A DNA stretch of 8,907 nucleotides, taken from assembly GCA_003161835.1 (NCBI GenBank), contig PMNO01000594.1, positions 1,550-10,456 on the forward strand, in the 5' to 3' direction. The notes beneath the pieces were generated by a model. The model had not been told where the DNA came from, made no database searches, and saw only the letters and a program-made list of their open reading frames with translations. Shown here one piece after another: positions 1-6,982 of this stretch; position 1 is the first letter of the stretch; each line of letters starts with the position of its first letter. The stretch is from Myxococcales bacterium (GTDB lineage: Bacteria; Myxococcota_A; Polyangia; Fen-1088). The translations under genes and the position numbers were made by a program.

Positions 1-3000
1 GCAGCTCGAGCCACTCTCCCCATCGTTCCAAAGCCCCCTCGAACAGAGCCGCGGTCTCGGCATCATCGGGTCGCGCGTCGTAGAGCCGGCGATAGAGCGT
101 GCGCGCCTGGGCGCGGTCGTCCAGGCGAACGTCGAAAATCTCCGCGGCGCGGCGGACAATCTCAAGCACCGCGGGCGAATCCTCCAAGGAACTGGCCAGG
201 GTGTCCGATAGCAAGGCGCCTACCTCCCGCCAGCGATCGAGCCGAGCGGCGAGACGCAACAGTTGCTCCAGGTTGATGCGCTCGCCGGGATTCTCCTGGA
301 AGACCTTGCCGTACCATTTGAGAGCGCTGGCGTAGTCTTCCAGCTGTTCCTCGTACAAACGGGCAATCCGCTTGGTCAAGGCCAGGCGCTGGGCCGGATC
401 GTCGACCTGCTGCAAGCGGATCTCGGCGATCCGAATCAACGCCGGCCAATCCTGGCGGCCCGCGTAGACCGGCTCCAGGAGCTCCGCCGCGATCCCGCGG
501 ACGATGGGATCCTCCAGCATGCTCTCCAACATCGTGATCGCGCCCGCATGGTCGGGATCGCCGCGCAACACGACCCGCAGCTGTTCGATCGCCGCGTCGG
601 GATCACTCAGCCGGCCCGCCAGGAGCTCGGCCATGCGAAAGCGGAGGGCCAGCGCCACGGGCTCGGGCATGCGACGTTCCAGATCGCGCGCGATGAGCCG
701 AACCAAATCGGACCAGCGCTCCTGTCGCGTGTAGAGGCGATCCAGGGCGGCAACGGCCTGGGGATTATCCCGCCCCAGCTCCAACACCCGTTCGAAGGCC
801 GTGATGGCGTCGTCGGGGCGATTCAGCTTTTCCTCGGCCAGAGTCCCCAGCTGCGCGCGGGCCCGACGCTCGATCGCGGGATCGGCCGCCAGCTCCGCCT
901 GGCGAAACAGCACCTCGTACAGCGCGTCCGTATCACCTTCGGCCCGATAGATCCCCTCCAAGGCCTCGAGCGCGGAGGCATCGTCGGGAACGCGGTCCAG
1001 GATGCGGCGGTAACTCTCCGCCGCGAGCTTGTTGTCACCCGCGCGGGCCGCGCCCTGCGCGATCGAGCGGTCCAGCCGCTGCTTGGTGGTTTCGTCCAGA
1101 ACGTCCGGCGCTATCTCGCGATAAAGGGCGATGACCTCGGCCGCGCGTGCCGGCGTCGGCCCGACCAGCCGCTCATAGGTATCCAGCAAACCGACCAGCT
1201 GCGGCTCACCGAGCGCATCCCGAATCGCGCGGGCCACCGTGCGCGCGGCCGCCTCCGGATCGTTTAGCCGTTCCTCTTGCAGCGTCGCCAGACGCATCAA
1301 GGTTCCGATGCGGGTCCGCGGATCGCTTTCGGTTTCGACGTAGATTTGCAGCACGCCAGCAAGCTCGGCAAAACGCCCGGCGCCCTCGTACATCGTTTCC
1401 AGGGCCTCGGCCGCGCCCAACCGTAGCGACTCCGCGCTGTCGCCGCCGCCCCCGTCACCGCCAGGCTGGCCCCCCGCATGCAGCATGCGCTCCAGGGCCG
1501 CGATCGCGGCCGGATCCCCGGGCGCCAGGGTCAGGATCTCGCGCCAGCGGGACAGCGCCTCGCCCGGATTCGCGAGCGGCCCGCCCGAAAGCTCGGCGAT
1601 GCGTCGCAAGACCTCCACGCGCGCCACGACATCCTGCCGCGTGGCCCCTTCGCGCTTGATCAGAGTCAGCCGGCGCTCCAAAATTTCCAACCGGTCGGGG
1701 TGTCGCCCCTGCTGCTCGTACAGACGGGCCAGGGTGTCGAGGGCGCCCAAATCCTCGGGGCTCTCGTCCAGAATCGCGAGGTTCGCGGCGATGGCCTCCT
1801 CGGGATCGTGGATGTCCAGTTCCAGCACCGTCGCGATCTGGCGCCACAACGTCCGCCGCGTGCCCACGTCGTCCGCCAGATCGATCCGGCGGCGCAATAT
1901 CTCGATCCGCGCTCGTGCCTGCCCGCCTTGCTGGAAGATCCGCTCCAACTGATCCAGCGCGGCGGCGCTCGCCGGATCGAGTTCCAGAATCGATCTCAGG
2001 GTGGTGACTGCAGCGTCGGTGTCGGCCAGAGCGGTTTCCTCCAGCTCCGCGATCCGGAACAAGACCGCGCGGCGCGCCTCCAGCGTTTCGGCCCACCCGA
2101 CCTGCATCCGGAGAATTCTGACGAGAGCCGGGACATTTTCCGTCTCGGCGTAGAGCGCCTCCAACGCGTCGGCGGCAGGCTTGGTGGTGATCGGGTTCTC
2201 GGGATCGAGGTTCAGAACCATCTTCCAGGCGTCGATCGCGGCCCGGCGGTTCCCGAGCTTTCCCGCGTACAACCGCGCCGCGCGCGCCAATAGATCCGCC
2301 CGGCCCAGGAGGTCCGCGCCATCGCGGCGGAAGGCCAGCTCCTGATACACGTCGACCAGGTCCGTCCATCGGTCCATCGTCCCCGCCAACCGCTCGACCT
2401 CCGCCAGCGCTGTCCTGTGCGTGGGATCGGCCTTGAGGACCTCGCGCCAAGCCGACAAGGCCGCGATCGGCGCGTTGAGACGCGATTCGTGCAAGCCCGC
2501 GATGCGCGCCAGCAGAGCGGCGGCGGCGGCTCCGTCGCGGCCCTCGCGCTCGATACCGAGCGCCGCGACCAGTTCCTTCCAGGACTGGCTCGATTCATAA
2601 AGAGGGGCCAGCACCTCCGCGGCCCGGCGCCGGTGCGCCGAATCACCGAGAGCCGCTTCCAAGAGCTTGCGGGCGCCTTCGTGGGCGGGGTTGCTCCGGA
2701 GGATGGAGGTCAAGATGTCGATGGCCCCGTCGACGTCGGCGAACTTGTGAAATCGCAGCTCGGCGCGACGGAATTCCAGCTCGGACACCTCGCCATCGGC
2801 GGCGAAATGCAGCCGACGCTCCAACAACTGGTCGCGATCGCGCCACCGCTCTTGAGCGGCGTAGTGTCGATCCAGGGCCTTGTAGGCTCGTGGATCAGCC
2901 GGGTCCAGCTCCAGCATCTTCTCGTATGAGGAGATGGCGTGGGGCGCATCGTCGAGGACGGTCTCGTCGACCTCCGCAATCCGCGCCAACAACTCCATGC

Positions 3001-6000
3001 GCTCCGTCACATCAGCGACGCGATTCTGTCGTGTGTCCAGCAGGGCGCGCAGATCGTGCCAGCGCTCGCCGTCGCGATACAGGCGCCCGAGCGCCCGAAA
3101 CGCTCCCGGATGCAGCGGCTCGCCCTCCAGAATCTCGCGATACACCTGCTGGGCATCCTCGGCGTTGCCCAGACGCAGCTCCAACAACTCGGCGACTTCC
3201 ACCAGCAGTTCGCGGCGCAAGGCGGCCTCGGACGCTCCCGCGGCCGCAGCCCGCAAACGCTCCACCAATTCGGGAACTACCGCCAAGTCGCCCGCGAAAC
3301 GGGCCAACATCTCGCGATTGGTGCGATTGGCGGGTGCCAATTGAAGCACCTGAAGAGCGGCCTGATAGGCCCCGGACGGGTTCTTGAGCGGGCCCGAATA
3401 AAGCGCGACCAGACGTTCGATCTTTGGGATCTTGTCTTCCGGGGATTGGGCCACCCCCGCCAGGATTTCCAGCGCCGCCGCCTGCTTGGCTGCGTTGTCG
3501 GTGCGCTGGTAGTAGGGGAGCGTCTGCGATGCGATCTCGACCTGCCAGACCGGCGCCCGGCTCGCCACCCGTTCCAGGCCCGCCACCGCGGCGGCGCTGA
3601 GGGGATTGGCGGTGAGAATCTCGCGATACGTGGCGAAGCTCGCGTCGAGATCTCCGATCCGGCTATCCTCGATTTCGCCGATTCGTAACAGCAGCTCTTC
3701 CCGCACGTCTCCGTGCTTGTCGGCGCCCGCGTCCTCGCCGGCGCGCGGACCGCGCAGCGCGAGCTCTCGACGTAGCGCCTCGACCAGGGCCGGCCACGCC
3801 TGGCGCGCTTCGAGAATCTTCGCGAGGGCGCGCAAGGCCCGCAAGGCGGTCTCCGACGTCGGATCCAGATCGGCGATCGCCTCGTAGGTGCGCGCCGCCG
3901 CTTCCAGATCGCTCGATTTGTCCTCCTCGATCTGGGCAATCCGGAACAACAGCTTGGCCCGTTCGGCTTTGTCCGCCATCCGCGCGGCGCGACCGTGAAG
4001 TAGGATCGCGAGATCCGGCCATGCCTGGACCTGAGTGAGGATGAGCTCCAGGGTACTTTGCGCCTCGGCATCCCCCGGATCGCCCACCAGAAGGGCCTCC
4101 GCGAACGCGCGCGCCTCGACGGGTCGATGCAATTTCGACGACGCGATCCGGAGCGACCGGCGCAATAGAACGCGCCGCTCCGGCGATTCCCCGGTCGCGG
4201 AGGATGCCACCGCGGCCAGCCGCCTGGCGTACAGACCGGCGACCACGTTCCACTCGTCGGCCTCTCCCGCCAGACGTTCGAGCTCCAGGACAATCGCCTC
4301 GTCGGTGGGAGCGGCCTCGAAGCAGCGCGCGGCCCACTGAAATGCGAGGCCCTTGGACCCCATGCGCTGTTCGGCGATCTGGCGCGCGTCCTTCAAGAGC
4401 GTCAGGCGTGCGTCGCTGTCCAGCTCCGATGCGACCAGAACGCCGTTGGCATCCGAGCCCTTGCCTAACAGGATTTCGTAGGTGGCCAGGAGCCGCGGCC
4501 ATTTCTGCGCCGCGCGGTAGAGCGGCACGAGAGCCTCGGCGGCCCGCATGTTGGTCGGGTCGGCCGCCAAGATGCGTTCGTACGCCTTGAGCGCACGCTC
4601 CGGCTGCTTGAGCTTGTCGAGCGCGAGCTGGGCGACACGGCCCAGCATCCGCGTGCGCGCGATGGGATCCGGCGTGCGGTCCGCCAGGGTCGTCAACGTG
4701 TCGCACAACTCCTCGTAGTTGCCTTGACCGGCGAACAGCTGCTCCAAGGCCTCGAAATCGCCGGCCTGGGCGTAGATCTCTCGCAGCGCGCGCAGGGCGC
4801 GGGTGTTTTGCGGTTGCAAGGACTGCACGCGCTGAAACACCGCGATCGCGGCGTCGGCGGCTCCCAACTTCTCGTAGAGCAGGACGCCCCGGCGCTCGAG
4901 GAGGGCGGCCTCGGCGGCGGGATCCTTTGGTGTCGCCAACCGTTGCCGTTCCAGGATCTCCGCCAGGGCCGGCCAGCGCCGCTCGCGATCGTACAGGGCC
5001 ACCAAGCTCGAGAGGGCCTCGGCGTCAGCGTCGTCGATCGCGAGGACCATGTTCCACAGATTGATGGCCTCCTTCACGTCACCGAGGCGTTCGGACGCGA
5101 TCCGCGCCGATTCCGCCAGGCGCGCGCGCCGCTCGACGGGCGTCAGGAGGGCCGCCTCGCGCCGGGTCAGATCGACCAGCGCCCGCCAGGTGCGACCGCG
5201 GGTATAGATGTCTCGCAATCGCGCCCGCGCGTCGGCGTCCGTCCGATCGACATCGAGAATCTTCTCGAGGCTGAGGACGGCGTTCTGGGGTTTGGCCAGC
5301 TTGTCCATCCAGAGCGCGGCGATGCGGCGGTGAAGAGCGCCGCGCTCCGACGGGACTACCGCATTGTCGGCCTGGCGGCTCAAGATGCCGATCAGATCGC
5401 TCCAGCGGCCCTGCGCTTCATAGCGCGACGCCAGGGCGGCCAGCGCCTGCGGGTGGCGCGGATTGATCTGCAGCACCGCCAGGTAGGTGTTGACGACCAT
5501 CACCTCGAGGTTCAGGCGGTCGCGATAGATCTCGGCGATCTCCAGCGTGCGTCCGATCCGCTCCTCCTTGGCGCTCTCGGGCATCGCTTCCAGATCGTCC
5601 TTCAGCAGATCCAGCAGGGCGTTCCACTTCTGGGTCTTGAAGTAGAGGCGGCGCAAGGCATCCACCGCCTCCGGCAGGTGTGGCTTGAGCCGCAGCAACC
5701 CCTTCCAGATGTCGATCACCTTTTCGACATTTTGCGGGCGAGATTCCGCCGCCTTGGCCATGTCGATCCCGATCGCGATCCGGCGCTCCGGATCGGTCTC
5801 GGCCTTCTGCGCCCCCGCCAGCACCGCCAGCAATTGCGGCAGCTCCTCGGGACGGCCGTGAAATTCGCGGTAGAACTCGACCATCGCGCGATTCGCCGGA
5901 TCCAGCCGGCGCACCTTGCGAAACTGCAGCTCCGCCGCGGCGGATTGGCCCAGCTTCTTCCACAGCAGGGTGCCCAGCTGCATCAGGAGCGGAGCGTCCG

Positions 6001-6871
6001 CCTCGCCCCGCTTGGAACGAGACGACAGCTCCAGCACCTTGGCCAGCTCGGGCCAATCCCGCTTCTCGGTCAAGGCCGCGACCACGGGACGCAACGCCTT
6101 CGCCTCGCCGGGAGTCGCCTCGAGGGCCTTGCGAAAGTGCGCCAGCGCCTCGTCGGTCTTGCCTAGTTTTTGCGACACCTCGGCCACCGCGAGCTCGGCC
6201 TGGGATCGCTCCTCGCGGCTTTGCGCCAACGCGGCCCGGCTTCCCAGCAACACGAGCAATTCATCGGGGCGGTTGCGCTGGCGCAACAGCCGCTCCAGAT
6301 GCTGGCTCGCGCGACGATTCTTGGCGTCGAGGGCCAGACTCCGGCGCAGATAGGATTCTCCGTCGGAGGCGTCGGGCTGGTACTTCAGGTACATCTCGGC
6401 CACCGACCCGAACAAGCTGGACGCCATCTGAGGATCGGTCGCGTCCTCGGCCTGCTTCAAGTAGCGGGCGGCGATGGGCTGCCAGTTGGAGCCGATCAAC
6501 GACATCTGGGACAGCGCCTCCGCCGACGCGGCGTGCTCCGGCATAGTCTCCAGAGCGGCGCGCAGGCAGGACCGTGCCTCGTCGTCGCGCAACAATTCGT
6601 CGGCGAGAATGCGGCCCTTTTCGTGCAAAAGATCGGCGCGACGGGACCTGTCGGTGGTCCACGGCAGCTCGAGATCGATGAGCTGCACGCACAGCTCGAA
6701 GTCGCCCCGCTCGCGATGCCAGCGGCGCGCATCGGCCAACGCGCGGGCCAACGCATCGGGATCCACCCCGGTGCCGTTGCCGGGTTTCAGCCCCTTGAGC
6801 GCGCTCAGCGCGTGAGCATTGTCGGGATCAATTTGAAGAGTGGCTAGTGCTGTCGAAATATCTGTTTCCAT
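1..6871 (-). CDS. Giant TPR-repeat protein, C-terminus outside window
   Basis: Read codon by codon, this minus-strand frame stays open for 2290 codons and leaves the window without a stop. The start is well fixed. The ATG at 6871 is followed by METDISTALATL, and an in-frame TAG lies at 6898-6896 with no other start codon between. No signal peptide or membrane segment is visible, so the protein is probably cytoplasmic. The sequence is a run of TPR-like hairpins. Recurrent boxes are R-W-x-x-L at the start of a unit, R-I-A-x-L/I in the middle (LFRIAELEE, LFRIAQIEE, LARIAEVDE), and A-x-x-x-Y-x-x-[IV]-L-x-x-D/N-P before the next hairpin. I count only four cysteines, all in the first 860 or so residues. 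TPR arrays are protein-binding scaffolds; the partner cannot be told from sequence. No enzyme domain is seen in the part present, so an effector domain, if any, would lie in the missing C-terminus. The TPR call is strong and the function unknown. Confidence 0.93.
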   Translation of the reverse strand, partial: METDISTALATLQIDPDNAHALSALKGLKPGNGTGVDPDALARALADARRWHRERGDFELCVQLIDLELPWTTDRSRRADLLHEKGRILADELLRDDEARSCLRAALETMPEHAASAEALSQMSLIGSNWQPIAARYLKQAEDATDPQMASSLFGSVAEMYLKYQPDASDGESYLRRSLALDAKNRRASQHLERLLRQRNRPDELLVLLGSRAALAQSREERSQAELAVAEVSQKLGKTDEALAHFRKALEATPGEAKALRPVVAALTEKRDWPELAKVLELSSRSKRGEADAPLLMQLGTLLWKKLGQSAAAELQFRKVRRLDPANRAMVEFYREFHGRPEELPQLLAVLAGAQKAETDPERRIAIGIDMAKAAESRPQNVEKVIDIWKGLLRLKPHLPEAVDALRRLYFKTQKWNALLDLLKDDLEAMPESAKEERIGRTLEIAEIYRDRLNLEVMVVNTYLAVLQINPRHPQALAALASRYEAQGRWSDLIGILSRQADNAVVPSERGALHRRIAALWMDKLAKPQNAVLSLEKILDVDRTDADARARLRDIYTRGRTWRALVDLTRREAALLTPVERRARLAESARIASERLGDVKEAINLWNMVLAIDDADAEALSSLVALYDRERRWPALAEILERQRLATPKDPAAEAALLERRGVLLYEKLGAADAAIAVFQRVQSLQPQNTRALRALREIYAQAGDFEALEQLFAGQGNYEELCDTLTTLADRTPDPIARTRMLGRVAQLALDKLKQPERALKAYERILAADPTNMRAAEALVPLYRAAQKWPRLLATYEILLGKGSDANGVLVASELDSDARLTLLKDARQIAEQRMGSKGLAFQWAARCFEAAPTDEAIVLELERLAGEADEWNVVAGLYARRLAAVASSATGESPERRVLLRRSLRIASSKLHRPVEARAFAEALLVGDPGDAEAQSTLELILTQVQAWPDLAILLHGRAARMADKAERAKLLFRIAQIEEDKSSDLEAAARTYEAIADLDPTSETALRALRALAKILEARQAWPALVEALRRELALRGPRAGEDAGADKHGDVREELLLRIGEIEDSRIGDLDASFATYREILTANPLSAAAVAGLERVASRAPVWQVEIASQTLPYYQRTDNAAKQAAALEILAGVAQSPEDKIPKIERLVALYSGPLKNPSGAYQAALQVLQLAPANRTNREMLARFAGDLAVVPELVERLRAAAAGASEAALRRELLVEVAELLELRLGNAEDAQQVYREILEGEPLHPGAFRALGRLYRDGERWHDLRALLDTRQNRVADVTERMELLARIAEVDETVLDDAPHAISSYEKMLELDPADPRAYKALDRHYAAQERWRDRDQLLERRLHFAADGEVSELEFRRAELRFHKFADVDGAIDILTSILRSNPAHEGARKLLEAALGDSAHRRRAAEVLAPLYESSQSWKELVAALGIEREGRDGAAAAALLARIAGLHESRLNAPIAALSAWREVLKADPTHRTALAEVERLAGTMDRWTDLVDVYQELAFRRDGADLLGRADLLARAARLYAGKLGNRRAAIDAWKMVLNLDPENPITTKPAADALEALYAETENVPALVRILRMQVGWAETLEARRAVLFRIAELEETALADTDAAVTTLRSILELDPASAAALDQLERIFQQGGQARARIEILRRRIDLADDVGTRRTLWRQIATVLELDIHDPEEAIAANLAILDESPEDLGALDTLARLYEQQGRHPDRLEILERRLTLIKREGATRQDVVARVEVLRRIAELSGGPLANPGEALSRWREILTLAPGDPAAIAALERMLHAGGQPGGDGGGGDSAESLRLGAAEALETMYEGAGRFAELAGVLQIYVETESDPRTRIGTLMRLATLQEERLNDPEAAARTVARAIRDALGEPQLVGLLDTYERLVGPTPARAAEVIALYREIAPDVLDETTKQRLDRSIAQGAARAGDNKLAAESYRRILDRVPDDASALEALEGIYRAEGDTDALYEVLFRQAELAADPAIERRARAQLGTLAEEKLNRPDDAITAFERVLELGRDNPQAVAALDRLYTRQERWSDLVRLIARDLERRMPEPVALALRFRMAELLAGRLSDPDAAIEQLRVVLRGDPDHAGAITMLESMLEDPIVRGIAAELLEPVYAGRQDWPALIRIAEIRLQQVDDPAQRLALTKRIARLYEEQLEDYASALKWYGKVFQENPGERINLEQLLRLAARLDRWREVGALLSDTLASSLEDSPAVLEIVRRAAEIFDVRLDDRAQARTLYRRLYDARPDDAETAALFEGALERWGEWLEL
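23..6840 (-). repeat. Degenerate TPR-type tandem repeats, ~71-72 codons per unit
   Basis: Aligning the conserved tryptophan of the R-W-x-x-L box shows a regular spacing. Tryptophans fall at residues 490, 562 and 633 (steps 72, 71), 1271 and 1343 (72), 1431 and 1502 (71), and 2142, 2214 and 2284 (72, 70). Some units are longer (791 to 874 is 83, 951 to 1026 is 75, 1343 to 1431 is 88), where extra loop residues are inserted. In other units the tryptophan is replaced but the pattern is kept (for example RHPDRLEILERR). Each unit is about two 34-residue TPR hairpins, so roughly 30 units, or about 60 hairpins, fit in the visible part. The repeats are similar at protein level but clearly diverged in DNA, so this is an old array and not a recent expansion. 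Confidence 0.8.
1436..1474 (-). other. Glycine-rich break in the TPR array
   Basis: Residues about 1800-1812 of the TPR protein read GGQPGGDGGGGDS. This is a low-complexity, flexible, acidic stretch quite unlike the helical repeats on either side (LERML before it, AAEALETMYEGAGRFAEL after it). It is encoded by a run of GGC/GGG codons. The reading frame continues through it without a break. It probably acts as a hinge between two rigid solenoid segments. This is inferred from composition only. Confidence 0.7.
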
Positions 6872-6892
6872 TGGGATTTGCTTAAAGCGTGA

Positions 6893-6904
6893 GGACTATA
6901 GTCC
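6893..6904. promoter_or_regulatory. Perfect 12-bp palindrome in the divergent control region
   Basis: GGACTATAGTCC is its own reverse complement. It is among the least GC-rich spots in the window and sits about 22 bp upstream of the TPR start and about 80 bp upstream of the exporter start. It contains TATAGT on both strands, so it overlaps the putative -10 of the TPR gene and could supply a -10 for rightward transcription too. However, no good plus-strand -35 sits at 16-18 bp (TTGGGA at 6871-6876 is 20 bp away). It is either a dimeric regulator operator or a symmetric -10 region; sequence alone does not decide. Confidence 0.4.
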
Positions 6905-6924
6905 CCAAGGTTCCATCGGTTCAA
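6895..6924 (-). promoter_or_regulatory. Putative sigma-70-like promoter of the TPR gene
   Basis: Read on the minus strand, TTGAAC (6924-6919) is followed after 18 bp by TATAGT (6900-6895). This matches 4 of 6 bases of the -35 consensus and 5 of 6 of the -10 consensus. It would start transcription near 6888 and give a leader of about 17 nt before the ATG at 6871. That short leader (6888-6872) has no recognisable Shine-Dalgarno sequence, so translation would be SD-weak or SD-independent. The promoter is predicted from sequence alone. Confidence 0.45.
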
Positions 6925-6961
6925 GCCACCCCGTAGGGCCGCCGTACCACGGATCGGGGAT

Positions 6962-6970
6962 AGGTGGTGA
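6962..6970 (+). promoter_or_regulatory. Shine-Dalgarno-like site before the ABC exporter
   Basis: AGGTGGTGA differs by one base from the anti-SD complement AGGAGGTGA. Its last three bases are also the in-frame TGA that bounds the exporter frame upstream. It ends 12 nt before the GTG at 6983, slightly longer than ideal. From the AGGTGG core to the CTG at 6974 is 6 nt, which would be ideal spacing for a rarer start codon. It supports a start close to the left end of the open frame and argues against the ATG at 7112. Confidence 0.45.
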
Positions 6971-6982
6971 ATACTGTCGCCC

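Noticed and set aside
263..1267. 334-codon plus-strand open frame antisense to the TPR gene
   Set aside because: Same cause: it is a shadow of the repeat codons with no recognisable domain, and the minus-strand TPR frame covers it completely.
1455..2450. 331-codon minus-strand frame overlapping the TPR gene in another phase
   Set aside because: The product is low-complexity Gly/Arg/Ala-rich sequence, a typical out-of-phase reading of high-GC coding DNA. The correct phase gives coherent TPR repeats.
1490..4850. Repeated GCGATCGC-like octamers resembling cyanobacterial HIP1
   Set aside because: They are few and fall where the TPR consensus R-I-A or similar (codons ending and starting CGG-ATC-GCG) is encoded. 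They follow from repeat codon use, and nothing else suggests a cyanobacterium.
4724..6166. 480-codon plus-strand open frame antisense to the TPR gene
   Set aside because: It lies entirely opposite the TPR repeats. Its translation is Gln/Arg/Gly-rich, has no family motif and mirrors the repeat period. Long antisense frames like this arise from GC-biased third positions in the real gene.
6880..6888. GCTTAAAGC inverted repeat as a terminator or operator
   Set aside because: The arms are only 4 bp with a single-base centre, too small for a hairpin and not followed by a T-run. It could occur by chance.
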